Assembly (NCBI GenBank): GCA_904396155.1
Contig: CAJFOI010000019.1
Location: 1 to 60,155 of the forward strand
Length of the DNA stretch: 60,155 bases
DNA from: Candidatus Avispirillum faecium
GTDB taxonomy: Bacteria; Bacillota; Clostridia; Oscillospirales; CAG-272
Direction: 5' to 3'
In this document: one piece after another, positions 8,163 through 16,355 of the stretch
How the letters are laid out: every line of letters starts with the position of its first letter
Numbering within the stretch: position 1 is the first letter of the stretch
Notes under the pieces: model-generated
What the model was told of the DNA's origin: nothing
The model's database searches: none
Seen by the model: the letters and a program-made list of their open reading frames with translations, nothing else
Position numbers and translations under genes: made by a program

Positions 8163-9311
8163 ATGGCAAACCGTATCGTCTTGAACACCATTTCCTATCA
8201 TGGTAAAGGAGCAATCGAAAATATCGTTCCGGAATTGACTGCCCGGGGATACAAAAAAGCATTGGTCTGCACGGACCCGGATCTGATCAAATTCGGAGTG
8301 GCCGGCAAAGTGACCGCTCTGCTGGATGCGGCAGGCTTTGCATATGAGATGTATACCGATATCAAGGCCAACCCCACCATTGAGAATGTACAAAACGGCG
8401 TGGCTGCATTCGGCGCTGCCAAAGCCGATTGTATCGTCGCCGTAGGCGGCGGTTCTGCCATGGATACTGCGAAAGCCATCGGGATCATTGTGAACAATCC
8501 GGAATTTGCAGATGTGCGTTCTCTGGAAGGCGTGGCACCCACCAAAAAGCATGCCGTATTCACCATCGCCGTGCCCACCACCGCCGGAACTGCCGCAGAA
8601 GTCACCATCAACTACGTCATCACCGATGTGGAGAAAAAACGCAAATTCGTCTGCGTGGATACCAACGATATTCCCGAAATCGCCGTAGTGGACCCGGATA
8701 TGATGGCTTCCATGCCCAAAGGCCTTACTGCCGCTACCGGAATGGATGCGCTGACCCACGCCATAGAGGGCTATATCACAAAGGGCGCCTGCACCATATC
8801 CGATATGTTCCACCTGGAGGCCATCCGCCTGATCTCCCAGAATCTGCGCGGAGCAGTGGAAAACAAGCCCGCGGGACGGGAAGGCATGGCACTGGGACAG
8901 TATATCGCCGGCATGGGCTTTTCCAACGTCGGTCTGGGAATCGTCCACTCCATGGCCCACGGGCTCTCCGCTTTGTATGACACACCCCACGGTGTCGCCT
9001 GCGCCATTATTCTGCCCACCGGCCTGGAATACAACGTATCTGCCGCCGGCGCCCGGTACCGCGCCATCGGAAAAGCCATGGGGGTCGACGGGATCGATTC
9101 CATGGACGACGACGCAGCCGCGCAGGCTACCATCGATGCAGTGAAACAGCTTTCGGCAGATGTAGGGATTCCCGCCAATCTGAAGGGGATCCTGAAAGAA
9201 GAAGACGTGCAGTTCCTCTCGGAAAGCGCCTTTGCCGACGCCTGCTGCCCCGGAAATCCCCGGGAAACCAGCGTGGAAGAAATCGCCGCACTGTACCGCA
9301 GCTTGATATAA
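8163..9311 (+). CDS. fucO: iron-dependent alcohol dehydrogenase, lactaldehyde reductase type
   Basis: A 382-residue group III (iron-containing) alcohol dehydrogenase, the same length as Escherichia coli FucO and strikingly similar along its whole length (MANRIVLN, NNPEFADVRSLEG, IPTTAGTAAEVTINYVITD-type segment, KFVCVD). FucO reduces L-lactaldehyde to 1,2-propanediol with NADH during anaerobic fucose or rhamnose use. The nucleotide-binding GGGSAMDTAKAIG and the metal ligands D-x3-H in GMDALTHAIEGYI and the two His in IVHSMAHGLSALYDTPHG are present. The start follows AAAGGAGAG. It is a single-gene transcript with its own promoter and terminator, not next to a fucose operon, so it may serve general aldehyde reduction. 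Confidence 0.88.
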   Translation: MANRIVLNTISYHGKGAIENIVPELTARGYKKALVCTDPDLIKFGVAGKVTALLDAAGFAYEMYTDIKANPTIENVQNGVAAFGAAKADCIVAVGGGSAMDTAKAIGIIVNNPEFADVRSLEGVAPTKKHAVFTIAVPTTAGTAAEVTINYVITDVEKKRKFVCVDTNDIPEIAVVDPDMMASMPKGLTAATGMDALTHAIEGYITKGACTISDMFHLEAIRLISQNLRGAVENKPAGREGMALGQYIAGMGFSNVGLGIVHSMAHGLSALYDTPHGVACAIILPTGLEYNVSAAGARYRAIGKAMGVDGIDSMDDDAAAQATIDAVKQLSADVGIPANLKGILKEEDVQFLSESAFADACCPGNPRETSVEEIAALYRSLI

Positions 9312-9317
9312 AAATTA

Positions 9318-9348
9318 CAAAAAGGCCCTCTACATGGGGGCTTTTTTT
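9318..9348 (+). terminator. terminator of fucO
   Basis: A short G/C stem (AAAGGCCC... /...GGGGGCTTT) around TCTACAT followed by a run of seven T. Confidence 0.75.
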
Positions 9349-9479
9349 ATGATATTTTTTATTTTTGCAGATATTTTTCCATTTTTTACCATTTCCTTGT
9401 TCTATAATATAGTTGTGTTGCAGCACACGATTCGCCCCAAACAGGAAAACAAAGCAGAAAAGAAAGGAAAGGGAAAAAC

Positions 9480-10856
9480 ATGGCAAAAAAGCTTTTGCAA
9501 AAGTTCGTTTCACTGGCGGCCGCAGCGGCACTGCTCACTTGCGCACTGATGGGAAGCTGGCATTCCGGCGCGGCGACCGTTTCCCAGGGCACGGTATTCA
9601 CGCGTTACGACTTTGACTATGCGCCTACCGTGATCTACGGCGATGGCCCCCAGATCAAAATGTGGTGGGGCGGCGGAACGGGAAGCGGCGATGCAATTTA
9701 CTATGCCACCGCTGCCTCCACCGGCTGGAGCACACCGGTAAAGGTCCTGGAAAAATCATCCGCCGGCTGGGACAGCTATCACACCTGTGATCCTTCTGTC
9801 ATCAAGGGCTCTTTTCAGGCAGACGGAGTCTCTTACACTTATGCCATGTACTACACCGGCACCTATGACGCCATCGGTTACGACAGCCACATCGGCGTAG
9901 CTTTCTCCAATGATGGGGTAAACTGGACCAAATACTCCGCCAACCCGGTCGTCGATCCCACAGGAGATGCCTCCAGCCAGTACGGCGCCGGTATGCAGTC
10001 CGTGTATCGTTCCGCCTCTGGACTGATCACGATGATGTACTTTGACTCTACAACCGGTCAAAACTATATGATGACATCCACAGATGGTATAAACTTTACA
10101 GGGAAGACGCCGCTGCAAAATCATTTTTCCAACGAGCACAGCGGAGATATCGCCTTTTCTCCTGCAGAAGACAAATGGTACATCACCACCAAAAGTGGAG
10201 ATGACTCGGAAATCTACATTTATGAATCCATCGGCAGCGACCTTTCCGGAACATGGGAGTGGAAGGACACCATCTCTCAGATCACTACCGGAAAGGCAAA
10301 GAATCACAATCCGGGCTGGATGCGATACCCTGGCGGAGATATTTATGTAGAAAACGGCACTGGATACAAATACGTCTATTACGGCGCCGGGTCAGGCTCC
10401 ACCGCCACCTGGGACATCGCCCAATCCATTTACACAACCGGATGGGAGTTTGATATCGATGGCAACCGACAGGGATGGAGCACCGCCAATATTGCCAATG
10501 ATGCGGGACCGGTAGGGGGCTTTTGGACGTTCGTCACAAGTACCAGCGATCCCAACCTGATTTCTCCCGCCCTGGAAGCACCGGCGGCTTCCTACTCCAC
10601 CGTTTCCGTGCGTATGGCCAACCAAAACACCGTATCAGATGGAAAAATTTATTTCAAAACTGCGGCAGAAAACTACTACAGTGAGGACAAATCTGTCTCC
10701 TTTACCTGTACATCCGGAGGCGGCTGGTATACCCACAATATAGAGATGACCTCCAATCCCAAGTGGACGGGGACCATTACGGGGATCCGCATAGACCCTG
10801 TATCGGCAGGCACTGTCGCCGCCTGCGGCGTGGATTTCATTCGGCTGGTAAAATAA
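9480..10856 (+). CDS. secreted beta-propeller glycosidase-like protein with C-terminal beta-sandwich
   Basis: A 458-residue exported protein with a Sec signal peptide (KK, then LVSLAAAAALLTCALMG-like hydrophobic stretch, cleavage near residue 32). Residues 35-325 have the repeats typical of five-bladed beta-propeller GH43/GH130-type folds: VIYGDGPQIKMWWGGG, CDPSVIKGSF, YAMYYTGT, IGVAFSNDGVNWTKY, MMTSTDGINFTG. The residues 335-458 look like a carbohydrate-binding beta-sandwich (DGNRQGW...VDFIRLVK). The family suggests action on, or binding to, extracellular polysaccharide, but I cannot assign catalytic acids, so activity is not claimed. It stands alone between two terminators, with an AAGGAAAGGG ribosome site. 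Confidence 0.7.
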   Translation: MAKKLLQKFVSLAAAAALLTCALMGSWHSGAATVSQGTVFTRYDFDYAPTVIYGDGPQIKMWWGGGTGSGDAIYYATAASTGWSTPVKVLEKSSAGWDSYHTCDPSVIKGSFQADGVSYTYAMYYTGTYDAIGYDSHIGVAFSNDGVNWTKYSANPVVDPTGDASSQYGAGMQSVYRSASGLITMMYFDSTTGQNYMMTSTDGINFTGKTPLQNHFSNEHSGDIAFSPAEDKWYITTKSGDDSEIYIYESIGSDLSGTWEWKDTISQITTGKAKNHNPGWMRYPGGDIYVENGTGYKYVYYGAGSGSTATWDIAQSIYTTGWEFDIDGNRQGWSTANIANDAGPVGGFWTFVTSTSDPNLISPALEAPAASYSTVSVRMANQNTVSDGKIYFKTAAENYYSEDKSVSFTCTSGGGWYTHNIEMTSNPKWTGTITGIRIDPVSAGTVAACGVDFIRLVK

Positions 10857-10860
10857 ATAA

Positions 10861-10895
10861 AAAAATCTCCGGGAGTACCCGGAGATTTTTTATTT
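10861..10895. terminator. bidirectional terminator
   Basis: AAAAATCTCCGGG (10861-10873), loop AGTA, exact complement to 10890; T-runs appear on both strands. It serves the secreted protein gene on the plus strand and the rRNA methylase on the minus strand, whose stop codon lies in it. Confidence 0.9.
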
Positions 10896-11669
10896 TTGAT
10901 TCTGCCGTAAAATTTCAAAAGAAAGGATTGTGGCAGCCGAAGCCGCAGACAGAGATGCAGAGAATGCCCGCCCATAGTCAATGCGCACAATACAGTCGGC
11001 CCGTTCCAATACGGAGGCGCGGATCCCCCGCTTTTCTCCCCCCACGATCATAAATATCGGCCGACGCAGGTCCGCTGTATAGACACCAACGGAATTCCTT
11101 TTATCCGCACAGACGATTTTGTACCCCTTTTCTTTGAAAAAATCCACTGCCCGCTCCGGTGCTGCTGTATACATGGGAAGCAGCTCCGACGCACCCGCAG
11201 AAGCGCGGCAGACGACTCCCGCGGCGTTCATCCAACTGCGCTGGGGCAAAAGGACCCCGTCCGCCCCGGCAGCATAGATGGAACGGAGCGCATACCCGAA
11301 ATTATAGGGATCCTCGATCCCATCCAGCATCATATAAAAACCATTTTCCGGAAAATTCTCCTTCGACAGCTCCTCCAAAAAAACAGGGCGCCGATCGGTA
11401 CAGCGGGCGACAATCCCGCCGTGGGAAGTACCGACGGTAAGGGCGCCAATCTCCTCTTTCGTACACGGTGTGAGCAGAAACCCCCGGTCCTCTGCAATCC
11501 TTTTTAGATAGCCGAGCTCCTTTGCGCGGGATGCTGCACGCTCTGTGTCATATAAGATCTCCACAATACGCCGGTCACTGATACCCAGCTCCCCGGCCCG
11601 CAGCACCGCGCGCACCGAGGTCATCCCTTCAAACAGATTGGATGGCAAAAACTTTTCCCGCTCTTTCAT
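10890..11669 (-). CDS. TrmH/SpoU-family RNA 2'-O-methyltransferase
   Basis: A 259-residue SPOUT-class enzyme that transfers methyl from SAM to a ribose 2'-OH in rRNA or tRNA. The N-terminal ~95 residues resemble the substrate-binding L30e-like domain (FEGMTSVRAVLRAG). The knotted SAM domain shows motif 1 as LDGIEDPYNFGYALRSIYAAG, motif 2 as IFMIVGGEKRGI and motif 3 as ASLSAASAATILSFEI; Asn in motif 1 and the Glu in motif 2 are present. Motif 3 has SLSAASAA rather than the usual SLNVSVA, a mild deviation. The ATG at 11669 is preferred since AGAAGGGAGAAGGG lies just before it. Target nucleotide unknown. Confidence 0.85.
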   Translation of the reverse strand: MKEREKFLPSNLFEGMTSVRAVLRAGELGISDRRIVEILYDTERAASRAKELGYLKRIAEDRGFLLTPCTKEEIGALTVGTSHGGIVARCTDRRPVFLEELSKENFPENGFYMMLDGIEDPYNFGYALRSIYAAGADGVLLPQRSWMNAAGVVCRASAGASELLPMYTAAPERAVDFFKEKGYKIVCADKRNSVGVYTADLRRPIFMIVGGEKRGIRASVLERADCIVRIDYGRAFSASLSAASAATILSFEILRQNQK

Positions 11670-11789
11670 GCCCTTCTCCCTTCTACTTTTGTCCATTGTA
11701 GCAAATTATCGCCAAAAGGTCAAATGTTTCTCTTGCAGCCAAAGAAGCGGTATGATACAATAAAAGAAAAAGAAAGGCGGTACTATATC

Positions 11790-12149
11790 ATGGAGAAAAA
11801 AGACCTGGATTTTGCCACAGAAGCTACAAGGGAGCTGCTCGACGCGCCCACCTGCTGTGCAGAGGCGAGAGAGGCAGCGCAGCGATGGCTGGACGCCATA
11901 GGTACACCGACACAGGAAGGGGAAACGAAAAAGTATATTGCAGAGCTGGAAGAGGATATCATGCCCATTGAAACGCTGATCCAGTTTGCCACCTCGCAAG
12001 AGGGTGCCGCATACTTTGGGGCCGATACTGCCGCCGGTATTGCAGCGCACGGAAAAGAACTGGCGGCGGCAGGAGCAAAATACTGCGACTGTCCCGCCTG
12101 TGCCGCAGCGAAAAAAATCCTATCCGTCAAGGACAAGCTGCTCGCGTAA
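11790..12149 (+). CDS. small clostridial protein with C-terminal CDCPAC motif
   Basis: A 119-residue, acidic, Ala-rich, probably all-helical protein. Two Cys lie near the N-terminus (APTCCAEA) and three in the C-terminal YCDCPACAAAKKIL; the spacing suggests metal or disulfide chemistry. Proteins of this type occur in many Clostridia and are sometimes labelled as a heat-shock protein without basis; I assign no function. The start at 11790 is 8-10 bases after AAAGGCGG. It is monocistronic, with a strong terminator. Confidence 0.7.
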   Translation: MEKKDLDFATEATRELLDAPTCCAEAREAAQRWLDAIGTPTQEGETKKYIAELEEDIMPIETLIQFATSQEGAAYFGADTAAGIAAHGKELAAAGAKYCDCPACAAAKKILSVKDKLLA

Positions 12150-12154
12150 ACTTC

Positions 12155-12190
12155 GCCCTGTGTATCCCCAGAGATACACAGGGCTTCTAT
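12155..12190 (+). terminator. terminator
   Basis: GCCCTGTGTATC (12155-12166) pairs exactly with GATACACAGGGC (12173-12184), followed by TTCTATT. The tail merges with the MarR promoter. Confidence 0.8.
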
Positions 12191-12218
12191 TGACAATAGC
12201 AAAATTTTCTTCTATAAT
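12190..12218 (+). promoter_or_regulatory. perfect consensus promoter of the MarR/ABC operon
   Basis: TTGACA (12190-12195), 17 bases, TATAAT (12213-12218): all twelve consensus positions match. Such a strong promoter is expected to be held down by a repressor. Confidence 0.9.
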
Positions 12219-12251
12219 AGTTGCATACGCAACAAATGCGCATGCAACTAT
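12217..12251. promoter_or_regulatory. MarR-type operator
   Basis: ATAGTTGCAT (12217-12226) and ATGCAACTAT (12242-12251) are exact complements 15 bases apart, overlapping the -10 and the expected transcription start. A smaller TTGC-N4-GCAA palindrome lies in the left half. It is 22 bases upstream of the marR start, the usual place for autorepression. Confidence 0.75.
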
Positions 12252-12272
12252 TTTTGGATTCGGAGAATAAAT

Positions 12273-12695
12273 ATGCCCCGGTATCTTATGAAAAACATCA
12301 GCACCATAGCCCGGTGCGCCACACTGTACAGGGATCAGCAGCTGACGGAGATAGGACTCAACGGCTATCAGGCACCATACGTGCCGGAGATCTGCGCCGC
12401 GCCGGGAATCGCGCAGGAACAGCTGGCCCAGCAGCTCCATGTCAACAGAAGCAGTGTCACCCGCCAGCTGATGCTGTTGGAGGAAAACGGTTTCATCGTC
12501 CGCCGCCGAAGTCCGGATGACAGACGCACCGTAGAAGTATACCCCACCGAAAAAATGCAGGCGGCACTGCCCATCGTGCGGGATACCTTTGTCCGCTGGC
12601 GAAGGGCGCTTACAGAAGGACTTACCACAGAAGAGTTAGAGCTTTTGGAGATATTGCTGGAGCGTCTGGCAGACAGGGCGCAGGAGATCCGATGA
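12273..12695 (+). CDS. MarR-family transcriptional regulator
   Basis: A 140-residue winged-helix protein. The recognition region EQLAQQLHVNRSSVTRQLMLLEENGFIVRRRSPDDRRTVEVYPTEK shows the helix-turn-helix (about residues 52-75) and the beta-wing with the DxR motif (DDRR) of the MarR family. MarR proteins are dimeric repressors that leave DNA upon binding small molecules or oxidation. It is the first gene of a three-gene operon with two ABC exporter halves; its stop overlaps the next start by four bases (ATGA). The operator at 12217-12251 makes it very likely that this protein represses its own operon and responds to a substrate of the pump. Confidence 0.93.
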   Translation: MPRYLMKNISTIARCATLYRDQQLTEIGLNGYQAPYVPEICAAPGIAQEQLAQQLHVNRSSVTRQLMLLEENGFIVRRRSPDDRRTVEVYPTEKMQAALPIVRDTFVRWRRALTEGLTTEELELLEILLERLADRAQEIR

Positions 12696-14422
12696 AAACA
12701 ATTTTTACCTACATTCGTCCAAAAATGGGACAAATGAGTGTGCAACTCCTTATCAAATTTAGCGGTACCGTTGTAGAGCTGCTCCTTCCCTGGATGCTCT
12801 CCGTTATTTTGGATACATACGCGGCAGCGGGAAACCGAAAAATGATCTGGGTCTGGGGGGGACTGATGACCCTGTGTGCCGCAGGCGCACTGGTGGGAAA
12901 CGTCGTTGCCAACCGCATGGCTACGCGCATTTCCAGGGATATCACCAAAAACCTGCGGCGAGATTTGTTTGCAAAGATCACGCAGCTTTCCGCCGGCCAG
13001 GAGGATGCCTTCACCACTCCTTCCCTGATCTCCCGGCTCACCAGCGACACGTATAACGTCCATCAAATGGTAGACCGTATGCAGCGTCTGGGGGTACGCG
13101 CTCCCATCCTCCTGCTGGGAGGGGTAGCCGTCACTCTCTCTATGGAACCGGTGCTCACATTGGTACTGCTCACTGCGCTCCCACTTCTCGGCATGATCGT
13201 TTTTTTGGTATCCCGCAAAGGAATTCGACTGTATACCCGCACGCAGCAGGCTCTGGACAGCCTGATCCGCCGCGCACAGGAGAGTATGGCCGGCATTCGG
13301 GTCATCCAGGCACTGTCCAAAACGGAATATGAAAAGGCACAGTTTGACGGGGACAATCAAAGGGCCGTCCAACGGGAGTATAAAGCCGGGCTTTTGATGA
13401 ATCTCACCAACCCGGTAATGAACCTGGTGCTCAATACCGGTCTGACACTGGTAGTTGTAGTAGGCGCTTTTCGGGTCAACGCAGGAGCCACCCAGCCGGG
13501 CACCATCATCGCCTTTTTGAGCTATTTCACCATCATCTTAAATGCACTGATGATGGTGTCCCGCTTGTTTGTCATGTATTCCAAGGGAGCCGCCAGCGGA
13601 CGCCGGATTGCAGAGGTTCTGGACGCTCCAAAGGAAATGAATATCCTTTCCCTGCCTTCCAAAGACCGGACATGCCACATTGAATTCGACCGGGTCTCCT
13701 TTTCCTATGCAAAAAACAAAAATGACATCGAAGGGATTTGCTTCTCTCTCAAAAAAGGAGAAACACTGGGGATCATCGGACCCACCGGAAGCGGAAAGAG
13801 CACCATCCTGCGGCTGCTGCTGCGGCTGTATGATCCGGACAAAGGCACCGTGTATATCGACGGAAAAGACATCCGCTCCATCCCGCCCAAAGAACTGTAT
13901 GCAATGTTCGGCGTGGTGTTTCAAAACGATTTTCTTCACGCAGGCAGTATTCGGGAGAACATAGATTTCGGCCGGAATCTGACGCCACAGCAACATGCCC
14001 GGGCGGCACAAATGGCTCAGGCGGAATTTGTACAAATCCCCATAAATGGATTTGATCGGCAGATCGCATCCAGAGGGACCAACCTCAGCGGCGGGCAAAA
14101 GCAGCGTGTACTTCTTGCCCGTGCCCTGGCAGGCCATCCAAAGATCCTCCTGCTGGACGACAGCTCCAGCGCACTGGACTATAAGACAGATGCCGCGCTG
14201 CGCCGGGCGCTGGCAGATGAACTGGGCGGTACCACCAAGATCATCGTGGCACAGCGCATCAGCTCCATCCGTCACGCAGACCATATTCTGGTGCTGGAGG
14301 AAGGCCGCGAAATCGGGTATGGAACACATGAGCAGCTGATGGACACCTGCCCCGCCTACCGAGAAATTGCGCAGGTGCAAATGCCGGAAGCCGTCCTCCA
14401 AAAGAAAGAAAGGCAGGGATGA
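12692..14422 (+). CDS. ABC exporter half-transporter, degenerate-site subunit
   Basis: A 576-residue protein with six membrane helices (about residues 15-300) and a nucleotide-binding domain: Walker A GPTGSGKST (363-371), signature LSGGQ (465-469), Walker B ILLLDD (485-490). The residue after the Walker B aspartate is Asp rather than the catalytic Glu (DDSSSALD), the mark of the degenerate protomer in heterodimeric exporters such as BmrCD, LmrCD and TM287/288. The partner is the next gene, which overlaps it by ATGA. Likely role: export of drugs or other amphiphiles. Under MarR control. Confidence 0.93.
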   Translation: MKTIFTYIRPKMGQMSVQLLIKFSGTVVELLLPWMLSVILDTYAAAGNRKMIWVWGGLMTLCAAGALVGNVVANRMATRISRDITKNLRRDLFAKITQLSAGQEDAFTTPSLISRLTSDTYNVHQMVDRMQRLGVRAPILLLGGVAVTLSMEPVLTLVLLTALPLLGMIVFLVSRKGIRLYTRTQQALDSLIRRAQESMAGIRVIQALSKTEYEKAQFDGDNQRAVQREYKAGLLMNLTNPVMNLVLNTGLTLVVVVGAFRVNAGATQPGTIIAFLSYFTIILNALMMVSRLFVMYSKGAASGRRIAEVLDAPKEMNILSLPSKDRTCHIEFDRVSFSYAKNKNDIEGICFSLKKGETLGIIGPTGSGKSTILRLLLRLYDPDKGTVYIDGKDIRSIPPKELYAMFGVVFQNDFLHAGSIRENIDFGRNLTPQQHARAAQMAQAEFVQIPINGFDRQIASRGTNLSGGQKQRVLLARALAGHPKILLLDDSSSALDYKTDAALRRALADELGGTTKIIVAQRISSIRHADHILVLEEGREIGYGTHEQLMDTCPAYREIAQVQMPEAVLQKKERQG

Positions 14423-16230
14423 ACATGGCTGCGGGACAAAATATACCAGGCGGCCCCCGCGGGGGCGCATACGAACGTCCCAGCGAGCGCTCCGGCGCAA
14501 CGCTGCGGCGGCTTTGGCACTATCTTTGCCAGTACAAATGGATGCTGGTTCTGGCGGCAGTACTCAGCATCAGCGGCAATCTGCTGGCATTGGTCGGACC
14601 CAAGCTTTCCGGTTATGCCATCGACGCCATTAAGCCGGGGCCGGGTCAGGTAGATTTTACCTCCGTATTTTTCTATGCGGCACTGATGCTGCTGTTTTAT
14701 CTGCTGTCCTCCCTTCTGAGTTACCTCCTTGCCGCATTGATGGTACGGCTCAGCCGCAACATTGTCTACCGACTGCGCAGGGATGTATACGACCACCTGA
14801 TGCGGCTGCCCGTGCAGTTTTTCGACACCTGTCCCATTGGAAATATCCTCAGCATCCTTTCCTATGACATCGACACGGTCAATGCTTCCCTTTCCAACGA
14901 TCTGGTGCAAATGCTTGCCAGCATCATCACCGTAGGCGGCTCTTTTCTTATGATGCTCTCCATCGCGCCGCAGTTGATTTTGATTTTTGTCGTGACCATC
15001 CCCATATCCATCTTGTTTACCAAGTACCGCTCCCGCCGGGCGCGGATCCTGTACCGGAAACGCAACGAAAAGCTGGGAGAACTCAACGGATATGCGGAAG
15101 AAATGACCGGAGGACTGAAAACCATTCGATCCTACGGCAGAGAGGAAGTTTTCCAAGGACGATTTGAACGGCGCAACGATTCGGCATGTCAGGCCAATTA
15201 CGAAGCGGACTCCTTTGCCTGCATGGCCGGGCCCATGGTAAATTTTATCAACAATATCTCCCTGATGCTGGTGAGTGTGTTCGGAGCACTGCTGTACATG
15301 AGCGGCGGCATTACACTGGGAAATGTATCTTCCTTCGTCCTCTATTCCCGAAAATTTTCCGGTCCCATCAACGAATTTGCCAATATCATCAGCGAGCTGC
15401 AATCCGCACTGGCCGCGGCGGAGCGCATCTTCCGTCTGCTGGATCAGCCGCAGGAGGCGCCGGACGCACCCGATGCAACGGAGCTGGAAAACGTCCAGGG
15501 AGCCGTGGAACTGAAAGACGTATGCTTTGGATATGGAGAGGCGCCAGTGCTCCGACGTTTTAGCCTTACAGCGCAGCCTGGTCAAACGGTAGCCATCGTA
15601 GGCCCCACCGGGGCGGGAAAAACCACAATCATCAATTTGCTCATGCGGTTTTACGACGCCCAAGCGGGAACCATCACCGTAGACGGCAAGGAGATTTGTA
15701 CTCTCACCCGTGCCAGCCTGCGGCGCGCCTATTCTATGGTACTGCAGGATACCTGGTTGTTTTCCGGAACGGTCTACGAAAACCTGACCTATGGGAAGGA
15801 TGGCGTCACACGGGAAGAAGTACAGGCCGCCGCAAAAGCAGCAAAAATCGACGGCTTTATACGCTCCCTGCCCCACGGATACGACACCTTCCTGCAGGAC
15901 GGAGGAGCGGAAATCTCCAAGGGACAAAAGCAGTTGTTAACGATTGCAAGGGCCATGCTGCTGGATGCACCAATGCTGATTTTGGACGAAGCTACCTCCA
16001 ATGTAGACACCTCCACGGAGCGCGCCATTCAGGCGGCAATGCTGAAACTGATGGAGGGACGCACTTGCTTTGTCATTGCCCATCGCCTATCCACGATACA
16101 AAATGCAGATCAAATCATCGTATTGAAGGACGGTACGGCAGCAGAATGCGGCACCCACGCCCAGCTGATGGCGCAGGGCGGCTACTACAGCGAATTGTAC
16201 CGGGCACAGTTCGACACAACCCCAGCATAA
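14419..16230 (+). CDS. ABC exporter half-transporter, catalytic subunit
   Basis: A 603-residue partner of the preceding gene. A ~30-residue Gly/Arg-rich N-terminal tail precedes six membrane helices (about 40-325). The nucleotide-binding domain has Walker A GPTGAGKTT (395-403), Walker B LILDE (520-524) with the catalytic Glu, and an altered signature ISKGQ (499-503) in place of LSGGQ. A normal Glu here and altered signature here, combined with Asp and a normal signature in the partner, reproduce the asymmetric sites of heterodimeric exporters: one competent and one degenerate ATP site. It ends the operon; repeat elements follow. Confidence 0.93.
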   Translation: MNMAAGQNIPGGPRGGAYERPSERSGATLRRLWHYLCQYKWMLVLAAVLSISGNLLALVGPKLSGYAIDAIKPGPGQVDFTSVFFYAALMLLFYLLSSLLSYLLAALMVRLSRNIVYRLRRDVYDHLMRLPVQFFDTCPIGNILSILSYDIDTVNASLSNDLVQMLASIITVGGSFLMMLSIAPQLILIFVVTIPISILFTKYRSRRARILYRKRNEKLGELNGYAEEMTGGLKTIRSYGREEVFQGRFERRNDSACQANYEADSFACMAGPMVNFINNISLMLVSVFGALLYMSGGITLGNVSSFVLYSRKFSGPINEFANIISELQSALAAAERIFRLLDQPQEAPDAPDATELENVQGAVELKDVCFGYGEAPVLRRFSLTAQPGQTVAIVGPTGAGKTTIINLLMRFYDAQAGTITVDGKEICTLTRASLRRAYSMVLQDTWLFSGTVYENLTYGKDGVTREEVQAAAKAAKIDGFIRSLPHGYDTFLQDGGAEISKGQKQLLTIARAMLLDAPMLILDEATSNVDTSTERAIQAAMLKLMEGRTCFVIAHRLSTIQNADQIIVLKDGTAAECGTHAQLMAQGGYYSELYRAQFDTTPA

Positions 16231-16246
16231 AAGAGCTTTTCTAAAC

Positions 16247-16355
16247 ACTGCTGTCCCCCTTGTGGGTAGCTGCATAGCAACTCTGAACCACAATTATAAA
16301 GGCCCCTTGTGTAAAGGGGGCCGGTGGCGCAGCCACCTGGGGGATTGTTTTTTAC
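16247..16355. repeat. palindromic repeat element, copy near ABC operon
   Basis: A CCCCTTTACACAAGGGG-type hairpin (16301-16322) plus a variable stem GGTGGC-GCA-GCCACC (16323-16337) and the conserved end TGGGGGATTGT. A degraded opposite copy (CCCCCTTGTGGG...GTAGCTGC) lies at 16256-16290. Same family as the arrays at 45.2 and 47.1 kb. It may also act as the terminator of the ABC operon. Confidence 0.75.
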
